Under the pieces are notes generated by a model. That model was given only the letters and a program-made list of their open reading frames with translations, had not been told where the DNA came from and searched no databases. 64,000 nucleotides of DNA from AC-32 sp035518635 (lineage in GTDB: Bacteria > Actinomycetota > Thermoleophilia > Gaiellales > Gaiellaceae): positions 49,630 through 113,629 of the forward strand of contig DATIXI010000020.1 in the NCBI GenBank assembly GCA_035518635.1, in the 5' to 3' direction. Of this stretch, positions 33,570 to 42,991 are shown piece after piece (the first letter of the stretch is position 1; each line of letters starts with the position of its first letter). The position numbers were made by a program, and so were the translations under genes.

Positions 33570-35912
33570 CTACTCGCGCTTCATCATCGCGAGCGCTTCC
33601 AGCTCGACGTCGACGTACTGGTCGCCCGAGACGTCGACGATCGCCTCCTTGATCGTCCCGCCCGTGAACGCGTACGGGCTCGTGCCCGGGTAGTCGTCGG
33701 TGACCGGCTCGGCCGGGTCCCGCCCCACGTTCAGCCCCTCGCCGACGAGGGAGAAGTTCCCCGGCTGGGTCATGATCCGGCCCTCGCCGATCTTCTCGTC
33801 GTTCGCGAACAGCGACAGCGTCCCGGTGGTCGGCATCGAGTCGCCCTCGCGAACGAACGAGACGCCGAGGATCACCTTGCCGGTGGGGATCTCCTTGCTG
33901 GACTCGACTAGCTGCTCGTTGCTCCCGACGAAGTTGTAGACGTACTTGAGCTTGCGGTCCTTCACGTACAGGGCATGGCCGCCAAACCGCGCGCCATGCG
34001 AGAAGAGGACGCCGGAGGCGTCCTCCGAGTCGACCTCCACCTCGACCGCGATCGAGTAGCTGCGGTTGCGGATGTTGACCGCCGCCGACTCGGGCACCTC
34101 GGCCGTGCCCGGGTAGTAGACGTAGCGGTCGCGCGGAGGCGCGACCTGCGGCCGGGTCGGGTCGGCCAGGATCTCGATCGCAGTCCGGTCGATGAGCGGC
34201 AGGCCCTTGTACAGCTCTGCCAGGTGGAACCAGTGGTCGATCAGCTCCTGCAGCTTCTCCGGGTTCTCGGCGGCGAGGTCGTGGGCCTCGGTCGGGTCGC
34301 TCTCCGTGTCGTAGAGCTCCCAGCGGTCCTGGTCGAAGTGGCCCCAGCCGGCGATCGTCGGGTGGACACTGACCGCCTTCCAACCCTTGCGCCAGACCGC
34401 CCGCGAGCCGAGCATCGAGAAGAAGGCGCTCTCCTTCGGCGTCGGCACGTCGTCGCTCTCGAACGTCGAGCGGAAGCTGACACCCTCGAGCGGGACCTGC
34501 TCGTAGCCCTTCACGATGTCTGGCAGCTCGACGCCGAGCAGGTCGTACATCGTCGGGACGATGTCGGTGGCGTGGAGGAACTGGTGGCGTAGCGCACCCT
34601 TCGCGGCGATCCCCTTCGGCCACGAGACGATCAGCGGGTCGGCCACACCGCCCTCGAAGTTGTAGCGCTTCCACATCTTGAACGGCGTGTTGAAGGCCCA
34701 GGCCCAGCCGGTCGGGTAGTGGTTGTAGGTCTTCGTCGACCCGAGGTCGTCGAGGAACCGGAGGTTCTCCTCGATCGTGTCCGGGATCCCGTTGAAGAAC
34801 TTGTTCTCGTTGACAGAGCCGTTGGGCCCGCCCTCGCCGCTCGCGCCGTTGTCGGAGACGAGGACGACGATCGTGTTCTCCAGCTGGCCCGACTCCTCGA
34901 GGTAGTCGAGCAGCCGCCCGATCTCGTGGTCGGTGTGCGAGAGGAAGCCCGCGTACACCTCGGCCATCCGGCAGAACAGCTTCTGCTCGTCCTCGAAGAG
35001 CGAGTCCCACGGGCGAACCACGTCCAGCGGTGGCCAGGGCTTGTCCTCGGCGCTCGTCTCCTCGGCGTACGGGTTGATCGGCGTCAGCTCCGCGTGCTCG
35101 GGGAAGACGCCGAGCTTCTTCTGCCGCTCGAACACGAGCTCGCGATAGGCCTCGTAGCCCATGTCGAAGCGGCCCCTGTACCTGTCGATCCACTCCCTCG
35201 GCGCGTGGTGCGGCGCGTGTGTCGCGCCCGGGCAGAAGTACATGAAGAAGGGCTTGTCCGGGGTGATCACCTTCGCGTCCTTGATGAACTCGATCGCCCT
35301 GTCGGTCAGGTCGGTCGTCAGGTGGTAGCCGTCCTCGGGCATCGACGGCTGGTCGAGGGGGTGGTTGTCGTAGACGAGGTCGGGGTACCACTGGTTGCTC
35401 TCGCCGCCGAGGAAGCCGTAGTAGCGCTCGAACCCCCGGCCGACGGGCCAGTTGCGCTTCGTCGAGGCCATGTTCATCTCGTCCGCAGGGCAGAGGTGCC
35501 ACTTGCCGAGCATGTAGGTGTTCCAGCCGCGCTCGCCCAGGACCTCGGCGATCGTGGCGCACTCGAACGGGATGTGGCCGTTCGCGTTCGGGTAGCCGCT
35601 CGTGGCCTCGGCGATGCAGGCCATGCCGTTCGTCGTGTGGTTCCGGCCGTTCAGCAGCGACGAGCGAGTCGGCGAGCAGAGCGCCGTCGTGTGCCAGTTC
35701 GTGTACGTGAGCCCGCTCGCCGCGAGCCTGCTGATGTTCGGCGTCTCGATCAGTCCGCCCCACGGCTCCATCGCCGAGAAGCCGACGTCGTCGAGCACGA
35801 TGTAGAGCACGCTCGGCGCCCCCTCGGGCGCCACCGGCTGGAGGTACGGTTCCCAGTCCGGCGTCGAGTCGCGCTCGTCGACGTTGATCACGCCCCTGAA
35901 CTGCTTGCTCAT
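33570..35912 (-). CDS. arylsulfatase (type I, formylglycine)
   Basis: Sulfatase of 780 residues. Metal site VLYIVLDDVGFS and formylglycine motif ALCSPTRSSLLNGR (Cys79 is the residue oxidised to FGly), then LGKWHL and VLVSDNGASGEGG. C-terminal 200 residues are beta-rich (VLFSHGARFGGHALYVKDRK) as in long AtsD-like sulfatases. No signal peptide or Tat motif, so cytosolic. The activating enzyme is not in the window. ATG 35912; 102 nt after the flavodoxin-like gene, probably still in the same operon. Confidence 0.93.
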   Translation of the reverse strand: MSKQFRGVINVDERDSTPDWEPYLQPVAPEGAPSVLYIVLDDVGFSAMEPWGGLIETPNISRLAASGLTYTNWHTTALCSPTRSSLLNGRNHTTNGMACIAEATSGYPNANGHIPFECATIAEVLGERGWNTYMLGKWHLCPADEMNMASTKRNWPVGRGFERYYGFLGGESNQWYPDLVYDNHPLDQPSMPEDGYHLTTDLTDRAIEFIKDAKVITPDKPFFMYFCPGATHAPHHAPREWIDRYRGRFDMGYEAYRELVFERQKKLGVFPEHAELTPINPYAEETSAEDKPWPPLDVVRPWDSLFEDEQKLFCRMAEVYAGFLSHTDHEIGRLLDYLEESGQLENTIVVLVSDNGASGEGGPNGSVNENKFFNGIPDTIEENLRFLDDLGSTKTYNHYPTGWAWAFNTPFKMWKRYNFEGGVADPLIVSWPKGIAAKGALRHQFLHATDIVPTMYDLLGVELPDIVKGYEQVPLEGVSFRSTFESDDVPTPKESAFFSMLGSRAVWRKGWKAVSVHPTIAGWGHFDQDRWELYDTESDPTEAHDLAAENPEKLQELIDHWFHLAELYKGLPLIDRTAIEILADPTRPQVAPPRDRYVYYPGTAEVPESAAVNIRNRSYSIAVEVEVDSEDASGVLFSHGARFGGHALYVKDRKLKYVYNFVGSNEQLVESSKEIPTGKVILGVSFVREGDSMPTTGTLSLFANDEKIGEGRIMTQPGNFSLVGEGLNVGRDPAEPVTDDYPGTSPYAFTGGTIKEAIVDVSGDQYVDVELEALAMMKRE

Positions 35913-36014
35913 CCTACGCGCCCCCTTCTTTCGGCTCGGCTACTGGGCCATCGTCGGACCTGGAGTCCGGCGGGTGTGATCGGCCCATGATCGCGTACCG
36001 CGGCCGTGACGGCG

Positions 36015-36698
36015 TCAGGTTGCGATGCCGGACGCAGCCGGCGCGAGCACCTGGTCGTAGAGGCTCCCGGCGAAGCTCGCGGCCTGCTCGGCGTAGTCTT
36101 CCCGCAGGTTCGGCCGCGGCAGGGGCACCCCGAGGAAGCGCCGGCGGGGCTCGTTGGCGCGCATGAAGACGAGCCAGGAGGTCATCGACATCAGCTGGTT
36201 TCCCTCCGCCACGAAGTGCGTCTCCCCGGCCCAGCGTCCACCGGCCTGCTCGCCGAGCTTCCTGATGTCTCCCAGGTTGCCCCGGTAGTAGCGGCGGGAG
36301 ACCGAGGCGGCGGCAAAGGGCTTCCCGGCGAGCACCGCCTTGGCCGCGGGCGACTCGAGGTAAGAGCGCACGGGCATGTTCGTCGTCAGCCACCAGGTCG
36401 GCGAGCCGAACACGACCAGGTCGTAGTCGCCCGACTGCGCCTCGGGCGGGATCCCGACCTCGCCCGTCTTGCGGCGCCGCTGCGGGATGAGCATGCCGAC
36501 GATGTGCCAGATGGGCCAGGGCATCGGCAGCTTCGAGAAGCGCCCTCCGTACCTGGCGTCGGGGAACTCGAGCAGGGCCTTCGTCACCTCGCAGCCGCGC
36601 TCCTCCAGCGCGCTCGCCATCGCCTCGACGACCATCCCGGTCTGCCTGGTGAAGGTGTAGTAGACGAACAAGACCTTCGGCTTCGCTTGGGCGCTCAC
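36015..36698 (-). CDS. flavodoxin-like NAD(P)H oxidoreductase
   Basis: Flavodoxin-fold protein of 227 residues: KVLFVYYTFTRQTGMVVEAM is the FMN phosphate loop (Thr/Thr/Gly) and DYDLVVFGSPTWWLTTNMP the isoalloxazine loop. Larger than flavodoxin and similar to NADPH-dependent FMN reductase/flavodoxin-family proteins with a C-terminal extension. GTG start 36698, 25 nt after the SDR gene. Could supply reducing power for the neighbouring oxidoreductase; partner unknown. Confidence 0.82.
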   Translation of the reverse strand: MSAQAKPKVLFVYYTFTRQTGMVVEAMASALEERGCEVTKALLEFPDARYGGRFSKLPMPWPIWHIVGMLIPQRRRKTGEVGIPPEAQSGDYDLVVFGSPTWWLTTNMPVRSYLESPAAKAVLAGKPFAAASVSRRYYRGNLGDIRKLGEQAGGRWAGETHFVAEGNQLMSMTSWLVFMRANEPRRRFLGVPLPRPNLREDYAEQAASFAGSLYDQVLAPAASGIAT

Positions 36699-36723
36699 TC
36701 CTGCTCCCTTCCGTCCATTCTCG

Positions 36724-37587
36724 TCAGCCGGCCTCCGGCGACGGCAGGCCCATCTCCTTCGCCACCGCGCGGTCCTTCGCGCGGTCGGGCAGCTTCGCGG
36801 CCGCGGCGATCCCCTTCACGCCGTGGCCCGCCAGGTACCGGGTCTTGGGCTTGTCCGACGTGAGCGCCTTGAAGACGGCCTTCGCGATCACCGTCGGCGG
36901 GTCGGCCGAGGCCTCCGCCTTCTCGGTTGCCGACCGGACGCCAGCTGCCTGCGCCTCGTAGAGCCGGTATCCGTCCTCGCCGATGGTCTTCTCGAGCCCG
37001 TCCAGCTGCGCGTACGTCTTGCCGAAGATCGCGGAGTGAACTGGGCCGACGTCGACGTGCGAGACGTGGATCCCCCACTGCCGCAGCTCCAGTCGCAGGG
37101 CGTCGCTGAGCGCCTCCAGCCCGAACTTCGAGGCGCTGTAAGCGCCGTTGAGGGGCAGCACGAGGAGCCCGCCGACCGAGCCGATGTTGACGATGCGGCC
37201 GCCGCCGCGCCTGATCAGCGGCAGGAACGCCTGGATCACGGCCACGTGCCCGATCAGGTTCACCTCCAGCTGCCTGCGGAAGTCCGCGAGCGGCTGGAAC
37301 TCGATCGGCGCCGGGATCGCGACACCGGCGTTGTTGACGAGGCCGGCGAGGCCGCGGTCGCCGACCGCCTTCGCGATGGTCTCCGCCGCGCCCGAGACCG
37401 ACGACTCGTCGGTGATGTCGACGATCACCGGCGTCACCTCGGCCTTCTTGCGGAGCGCCGCGCCGTCGGCCTCGCGCCGGACGCCGGCGAAGACCTGGAA
37501 GCCCGCCTCCGCCAGGCGGATCGCCGTCGCTTCGCCGATCCCCGTCGACGTCCCGGTGACGACGACCGGGCCACGCTTCTTGGCCAT
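36724..37587 (-). CDS. SDR family NAD(P)-dependent oxidoreductase
   Basis: Short-chain dehydrogenase of 287 residues. Cofactor motif VVVTGTSTGIGEATAIRLA, LVNNAGVA, catalytic Ser in VNIGSVGG and YSASKFGLE (Tyr/Lys). C-terminal extension of about 60 residues with Lys-rich end is typical of retinol-dehydrogenase-like SDRs. Substrate unknown. ATG 37587 overlaps the DUF1269 stop by one base (TGATG), so translation is coupled. Confidence 0.92.
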   Translation of the reverse strand: MAKKRGPVVVTGTSTGIGEATAIRLAEAGFQVFAGVRREADGAALRKKAEVTPVIVDITDESSVSGAAETIAKAVGDRGLAGLVNNAGVAIPAPIEFQPLADFRRQLEVNLIGHVAVIQAFLPLIRRGGGRIVNIGSVGGLLVLPLNGAYSASKFGLEALSDALRLELRQWGIHVSHVDVGPVHSAIFGKTYAQLDGLEKTIGEDGYRLYEAQAAGVRSATEKAEASADPPTVIAKAVFKALTSDKPKTRYLAGHGVKGIAAAAKLPDRAKDRAVAKEMGLPSPEAG

Positions 37588-38108
37588 CAGCCGCCGCCCA
37601 TCCCGGCCGAGGCCTCCTCGAGACCCGCCTTCAGCTCCTTCGCGCTCGCTCCGTCCACGTGCGCCACCGACGTCTTGATCGCGTTCGGGATCGCCTGCTG
37701 CACCGCCTCGGCGCCCTCGGAGTCGTAGACGGCGATCAGCGCAGCCGACCCTTCGGAGAGCGTCTCGTCGAGCTTCTCCGCGATCCCGCTCTTGACGCGG
37801 TGCTTGGCGAACTTGCCGACCACAGCCCCGACCCCGGCGCCGACCGCCGTCGCCGCCAGCAGCGGCGGCGCGAACAGCCCGACCACGAGCCCGGCGCCGC
37901 CGAGCATGGTGGCTCCCTTGCGGACAGCGTGGTCGCCGGCCTCGACCACCTGCATCTCGCCGTTCTCGTCCTTGCTGGCGAGCACGACGCCCTGGACCGA
38001 GATCGTCTTCGCCTCGACGAGGTCCATGATCGCGTCGTAGTCATTTCTCCCGAGGTCGTCGAACAGGTACGCCGCGATCAGGACGTCCATCTGCTTGTCC
38101 TTGCTCAT
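37587..38108 (-). CDS. DUF1269 family protein
   Basis: Protein of 173 residues: N-terminal DVLIAAYLFDDLGRNDYDAI, then VVLASKDENGEMQVVEAGDHA, a Gly/Ala-rich hydrophobic hairpin (ATMLGGAGLVVGLFAPPLLA and GAGVGAVVGKFAKH) and a C-terminal IAVYDSEGAEAVQQAIPNA. This is the DUF1269 arrangement (glycine-zipper-like membrane segment in a ferredoxin-like protein); role unknown, often stress-linked. ATG 38108 with GGAGGGAGCG upstream. Paralogue at 51.5 kb. Confidence 0.86.
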   Translation of the reverse strand: MSKDKQMDVLIAAYLFDDLGRNDYDAIMDLVEAKTISVQGVVLASKDENGEMQVVEAGDHAVRKGATMLGGAGLVVGLFAPPLLAATAVGAGVGAVVGKFAKHRVKSGIAEKLDETLSEGSAALIAVYDSEGAEAVQQAIPNAIKTSVAHVDGASAKELKAGLEEASAGMGGG

Positions 38109-38125
38109 CGTCGCTCCCTCCTTCG

Positions 38126-40534
38126 CTACTGGCCGGCCGCGTGGGCCGCCAGCGCCTTTGCCGCGTGCTCGTGGAGAGCCTCGGCGTCCTCCTCGCTCAG
38201 GTCCGGGGCGATGTCGAAGACGACCTTCTTCACGGTGCCGGTGAACGCGAACGGCGCCCTCTCGGCATAACTCCGGTCGACGACGCCGCCGTTGTCCCGG
38301 CCGATGTCCATCCCCGCATACCCGGAGAAGCGGAAGGGCACTGTGTGCTCCATCCGGCCCGAGCCCACGGGCTCGTCGTTCACGAGGAGCGTCACCTCGC
38401 CGCCCGTGGCCGGTTTCGCCTCGTCCGCAGCGAACACCAGCTGGACGTTGACGTCCCCGCTCGGAAGCGGCGTGTCCGACTCCTGCTTGAACTCCAGCAC
38501 GCCCATGAAGCTGTACGTGTGCTTCAGCTTCCCGTCCTGCACGAACAGCGCGAAGCCGCCGAGGTGGTCGGCCTCCGCGACGATCACGCCCTCGGCGCCG
38601 CCCTCGGGAATCTCGAGGTCGGCGCTGATCGTGTAGGAGTGGTTGTAGATCCGCGGGATCATCCCGGAGGCCACGTTCTGCACGTCGCCGAAGTAGGTGA
38701 ACGTCGACTGCGTCGGGAGCGGCGGCACGACGCCGAAGAAGAACGCCATCCCCCCCAGCAGCGGCAGCACCTTGTACTTCTCCGCCTCCTCCCAGAAGAG
38801 CTCCTGCAGCTCCTTCACCTTCTCCGGGTGCTCCGCGGCCAGGTCGTGCGCCTGCGTGAAGTCGTCCGGCAGGTAGTAGAGCTCGACGGGGTCCTCGTCC
38901 GGCTTCCAGACGTCCGGGGCGAACTTCTTCATCGCCTCGGGATCGAGCTGCCACGGGATGCGCGGCATCCGCATCGACAGCCACCAGCCGTCCTTGTACA
39001 TGGCGCGGTTGCCGAGGATCTCGAAGTACTGCTGGGTGTGCCGCTCGGGGGCGTTCGCGTCGGTGAGCGAGTCGGCGAACGTGACGCCGTGCATCGGCTC
39101 CTGCTCGATCCCGTCCACATGCGTCGGCTGCGGGATGCCGGCGATCTCGAGGATCGTCGGGCCGACGTCGATCACGTGCGTGAAGTGCGGGCGGATCGCG
39201 CCGGCGTCCTTCACCCTCTCCGGCCACTGGACGACCATCGGGTTGCGCGTGCCGCCGAGGTGCGAGGCGACCTGCTTTCCCCACTGGAACGGGCAGTTGC
39301 CGGCCCACGCCCAGGCAGCGGAGTAGTGCGGCGCGAGCATCTCGCCGCCCCAGGCGGGGAGGCCTCCCCACTTCAGCACGAGCTGGAGCTGCTGCTCGGG
39401 CGTCAGCGGGATGCCGTTCAGCGTCGTCAGCTCGTTGAAGGTGCCGGTGAGCGTGCCTTCCATGGAGGCGCCGTTGTCGCCCCAGATCCAGATCACGAGC
39501 GTGTTGTCGAGGTCGCCCATCTCTTCGATCGCGTCGAGGACGCGACCGACGTTCCAGTCCGCATTCTCGGAGTAACCGGCGTAGACCTCCATCTGGCGCG
39601 CGTACAGGCGCCTGTGGTTCTCGTCCAGCGAGTCCCAGGCGGGCATCGCGTCGGGCCGCGGCGTCAGCTCCGCGTCGGCCGGGATGACGCCGAGCTCCTT
39701 CTGCCGCGCGAACGTCTCTTCCCGGTAGGCGTCGTAGCCCAGGTCGAACTTGCCGGCGTACTTGTCGGCCCATTCCTTCGGCACGTGGTGCGGCGCGTGG
39801 CTGCAGCCGGTCGAGAAGTAGGCGAACCACGGTTTCTCGGGGTCCTGCGCGTGCACGCCATGGAGCCACTCGATCGTCTTGTCGGCCATGTCGTCAGGGA
39901 GGTAGTACGGCTCGTCGCCCGTGCTCTCGGGAACGCCGACCGTCGTGTTTTCGACCGAGATCACCGGGTCCCACTGTCCGGACTCGCCGCCTAGGAAGCC
40001 CCAGAAGTGGTCGAAGCCCCAGGCGTTCGGCCAGCGGTCGAAGGGACCGGCCGGTCCCTGCTGGTTGTCGGGGGTCAGGTGCCACTTCCCGAAGGCCGCC
40101 GTCGAGTAGCCGTTCTCCTGCAGGATCCTCGGAACGGGGGCGCAGTCCTTGGGCAGGAACCCCGTGTACGCGGGGAAGCCGCTCGAGAACTCCCCGACCG
40201 AGCCGAAGCCGACCGTGTGGTGGTTGCGGCCTGTCAGCAGCGCGGCACGAGTCGGCGAGCACAGCGCCGTGACGTGGAAGCGGTTGTACTTGAGCCCGCG
40301 CTCGCCCATGCGGTCGAAGTTCGGCGTCGAGATCGCACCCCCGAACGAGCTCGGCTGCCCGAACCCGGCGTCGTCGATCAACACGAGGAGAATGTTGGGC
40401 GCTCCCTCCGGGGGCTCTATGTGTCCCATCTGGGCCCAGTCCGGCTCCGATCCCTCGAGCGTTCTGTTCGCGACTCCGCCGAACGGCGGCCGCCGGATCG
40501 GGAGCGTCGTACGGTCGATCGTCTGGTCACTCAT
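38126..40534 (-). CDS. arylsulfatase (type I, formylglycine), second copy
   Basis: Sulfatase of 802 residues, clearly a paralogue of the one at 33.6 kb. ILLVLIDDAGFGQ metal site, ALCSPTRAALLTGR FGly motif (Cys92), FGKWHLTPDNQQ, CSHAPHHVPKEW, IWGDNGASMEGT. C-terminal beta-rich part with FALFVQDGKLKHTYSF and ERAPFAFTGTVKKVVFDIAPD mirrors the first copy. No signal peptide. Acts on an intracellular sulfate ester, unknown. ATG 40534 with GGGAGG nearby. Confidence 0.93.
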   Translation of the reverse strand: MSDQTIDRTTLPIRRPPFGGVANRTLEGSEPDWAQMGHIEPPEGAPNILLVLIDDAGFGQPSSFGGAISTPNFDRMGERGLKYNRFHVTALCSPTRAALLTGRNHHTVGFGSVGEFSSGFPAYTGFLPKDCAPVPRILQENGYSTAAFGKWHLTPDNQQGPAGPFDRWPNAWGFDHFWGFLGGESGQWDPVISVENTTVGVPESTGDEPYYLPDDMADKTIEWLHGVHAQDPEKPWFAYFSTGCSHAPHHVPKEWADKYAGKFDLGYDAYREETFARQKELGVIPADAELTPRPDAMPAWDSLDENHRRLYARQMEVYAGYSENADWNVGRVLDAIEEMGDLDNTLVIWIWGDNGASMEGTLTGTFNELTTLNGIPLTPEQQLQLVLKWGGLPAWGGEMLAPHYSAAWAWAGNCPFQWGKQVASHLGGTRNPMVVQWPERVKDAGAIRPHFTHVIDVGPTILEIAGIPQPTHVDGIEQEPMHGVTFADSLTDANAPERHTQQYFEILGNRAMYKDGWWLSMRMPRIPWQLDPEAMKKFAPDVWKPDEDPVELYYLPDDFTQAHDLAAEHPEKVKELQELFWEEAEKYKVLPLLGGMAFFFGVVPPLPTQSTFTYFGDVQNVASGMIPRIYNHSYTISADLEIPEGGAEGVIVAEADHLGGFALFVQDGKLKHTYSFMGVLEFKQESDTPLPSGDVNVQLVFAADEAKPATGGEVTLLVNDEPVGSGRMEHTVPFRFSGYAGMDIGRDNGGVVDRSYAERAPFAFTGTVKKVVFDIAPDLSEEDAEALHEHAAKALAAHAAGQ

Positions 40535-40575
40535 CTGGTCTTCCCTCCCGCTGTCTTCTCATCCGAGGAGCGAGC

Positions 40576-41361
40576 CTAGCTCGCGTCCTCCTCAACCGTC
40601 AGGCCAAGGTCGTTCATCTCCTGCTGTGACTTGCCGGCCAGCTTGCGGCCGAGGAGCGGCCGGCCGTCCGGGTGGAGGACGACGCCCTTCGGGCCCCTCG
40701 GGAGCGGTTCTTCCCAGCCCCTGTACAGCGCCATCACCCGGAAGCTGAAGCCGACCGCGAACGCGAATCCCATCGCCCACCAGGTGTTTCCGCCGGCCCA
40801 GTAGACGAGGATCCAGACCGAGGCCGTCAGAACGGCGGTGCCGACGAACCACTCGCCGCGGATGAACTGCTTCGGCGGAACGTCGCTCGCCACGTCTATG
40901 TAGAAGCGACCGGCGGTCGGCCCGACGATCCCCAGGAACAGGCACCCCAGCACCGGCAGGCCCACGGACACTCCCTTCTGCGCGCCGACGATCGCGTACC
41001 AGGGCAGCGAGAAGGCGGTCATGAACTGGAAGACGCCCTCGCGGAAGAGCTGTCCGGAGGCATAGGCGAGGAAGTAGCCGACGAACCCGAATGCGAGCGC
41101 GAGCGTGATGTACGCCGGGTTCGTGAGCGCGGCGGGAACCTGCGCGACGAGGACGTCGCGGGTGATCCCTCCGCCGAGCCCGCCGAGCAGGGCCATCAAC
41201 AGGATCCCCACGATCGTGAACTGCTTGTAGTGGTCCGGCCGTCGCGCGAGGAGCGCGCCGTTGAGTGCGTTCGTCGAGGCCGCGATCAGATCGATGGGTG
41301 TGAAGCTCCCGCCCCAGCTGAACCCGCCGAAGTGGACAGCGCTCGAGGCGAGCACGGTCAC
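40576..41361 (-). CDS. TRIC / UPF0126 (YadS-like) membrane protein
   Basis: Membrane protein of 261 residues with seven helices in a 3+3 repeat. GILLMALLGGLGGGITRDVLV matches the conserved GGxxRD loop of UPF0126/TRIC channels; second repeat at FLGIVGPTAGRFYID is degenerate. Bacterial TRIC proteins are K+ channels; function here inferred only by family. C-terminal cytosolic tail of about 55 residues. GTG 41361 overlaps the MFS stop (GTGA). A longer upstream frame is antisense to nothing conserved. Confidence 0.8.
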   Translation of the reverse strand: MTVLASSAVHFGGFSWGGSFTPIDLIAASTNALNGALLARRPDHYKQFTIVGILLMALLGGLGGGITRDVLVAQVPAALTNPAYITLALAFGFVGYFLAYASGQLFREGVFQFMTAFSLPWYAIVGAQKGVSVGLPVLGCLFLGIVGPTAGRFYIDVASDVPPKQFIRGEWFVGTAVLTASVWILVYWAGGNTWWAMGFAFAVGFSFRVMALYRGWEEPLPRGPKGVVLHPDGRPLLGRKLAGKSQQEMNDLGLTVEEDAS

Positions 41362-42971
41362 GCCGTGCCCACGGATTCGGCCGCTGAGTCCTCGGCCTGG
41401 TACGAGGCGAGCAGCCGCTTCTCGGCGTCGCGCTTCGGGAACATGAAGAAGACGAGCGCCGCCCCGAGCAGGACGGCGACGATCCCGGCCAGGTAGGCCC
41501 ACTGGTCACCCTGGAGGAAGGCGGTCTTGGCACCCGCGATGATGTTGTCCTGGATGTTCGGCGGGTACCGCGACGCCGTGTCGGCCGCGCTCGAGAACGA
41601 CTTCGTCAGCTCGGCCTGGGTGCTGCTCGTGATGTCCTTGCCCGACGAGGAGACCAGCGACCCCGCGGCGGCCGCATAGCCGGCCGTCAGCAGCGCGCCG
41701 AAGATCGACTGCATGATCGCCCCGCCCAGGTCGCGCTGGAGATCGGCCGTGCCCGAGGCCATCCCGACCCGCTTCACCGGGACCGAGCTCGTGAGCGAGT
41801 GGGAGGCGGGCGTGCCCGCCAGCCCGACGCCGATCCCGACGAACGAGTAGCCGAGCGCGACCTTCCAGTAGGCGATGTTCTCCTTCCAGAGCAGCAGCAT
41901 CGTCAGGAAGCCCAGCAGCACGAACACGTAGCCGAACAGCAGCGTGAACCGCGCCCCATGCGCCTCGACGAGCTTCGCCGAGCGCGGCGCGACGACGACC
42001 ATGAACGCGGCCGCGGGAAGGATCGCCGCGCCGGCCTGGACCGTCGAGTAGTCGAGGACGTTCTGCAGGAACTGCTGGCCGATGAACATCGCGCCCATCA
42101 GCGAGCCGAACACGATCAGGCCCGCGCAGGCCGCGACCCAGAACGTCGGCCGGGCCGCCGCATGGAGGTCGTAGAGCGGGTTCCTGGCGCGGCGCTGCCT
42201 GAGGAAGAACAGGACCAGGGACACGGCCGCGATCGCGAATAGGACCAGCGTCAACGTCGTCGCGTTCGGCACCGGCGCGAAGTTGATCCCGAGGATCAGC
42301 GCGCCCACGAGCAGGATCGAGAGGATCCCGCCCAGGTTGTCGACCGGCTCGGTCGTCTCGTTGACGTGGGCCGGCACGAACTTGAGCGCCATCAGGAGCG
42401 CGATCACCGCGAGCGGCAGCGTGAGCAGGAAGACCGAGCCCCACCAGAAGTGGTCGAGCAGGATCCCCGCGCAGAGCGGCCCAAGAGCGGCGATCGCCCC
42501 GCCGGTCGCCGCCCAGAGCGCGATCGCCTTCGTGCGCGCGGGACCCGACCAGAGCGCGGTGATCAGCGCGAGCGTAGTCGGGTACGCCATGCCTGCGGCG
42601 AGGCCGCCTAGCACGCGCGCACTGAACAGGAAGCCGATCGACGGCGCCCAGGCCGCGAGGCAGTCCGCGGGGATGGTCACGACCATCCCGATGACGAGCA
42701 GCAGCTTGCGCCCGTAGCGGTCGCCGATCGCGCCGAAGTACAGGACGGAGGCCGCGAGGCCGAGCGAGTAGCCGACGGCGACCAGGTCGAGCGCCGTCTG
42801 CGACGCGTCGAACTCCTTGCCGATCGACGGTAGCGCGACGTTCGCGACCGCGAGGCCGAGGTTCGCGACCGCGGCGACGGCGATCAGCGAGGCGAGGACG
42901 ATCCCCGCGCGCTTCGGCGAGCTCGACGGCTCGGCAGCCACGGCCGCCGAGCCGTCGTCGCCGCTGCCCAT
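41358..42971 (-). CDS. MFS transporter, DHA2 (EmrB/QacA) type
   Basis: Transporter of 537 residues with about fourteen helices, the DHA2 count. LGLAVANVALPSIGKEFDASQTALDLVAVGYSL is the EmrB-type first helix region; FGAIGDRYGRKLLLVIGM is motif A; TPASHSLTSSVPVKRVGMASG is the late DHA2 motif. A long periplasmic/extracellular loop follows (KDITSSTQAELTKSF). Probable drug, lipid or metabolite exporter. ATG 42971. Co-translated with the TRIC-like gene. Confidence 0.9.
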   Translation of the reverse strand: MGSGDDGSAAVAAEPSSSPKRAGIVLASLIAVAAVANLGLAVANVALPSIGKEFDASQTALDLVAVGYSLGLAASVLYFGAIGDRYGRKLLLVIGMVVTIPADCLAAWAPSIGFLFSARVLGGLAAGMAYPTTLALITALWSGPARTKAIALWAATGGAIAALGPLCAGILLDHFWWGSVFLLTLPLAVIALLMALKFVPAHVNETTEPVDNLGGILSILLVGALILGINFAPVPNATTLTLVLFAIAAVSLVLFFLRQRRARNPLYDLHAAARPTFWVAACAGLIVFGSLMGAMFIGQQFLQNVLDYSTVQAGAAILPAAAFMVVVAPRSAKLVEAHGARFTLLFGYVFVLLGFLTMLLLWKENIAYWKVALGYSFVGIGVGLAGTPASHSLTSSVPVKRVGMASGTADLQRDLGGAIMQSIFGALLTAGYAAAAGSLVSSSGKDITSSTQAELTKSFSSAADTASRYPPNIQDNIIAGAKTAFLQGDQWAYLAGIVAVLLGAALVFFMFPKRDAEKRLLASYQAEDSAAESVGTA

Positions 42972-42991
42972 GTGGGAACGCGCTACGGCGG

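Noticed and set aside
35940..35995. Weak two-part hairpin between flavodoxin-like and sulfatase genes
   Set aside because: Short interrupted stems, no T-run; insufficient to call a terminator that would split the operon.
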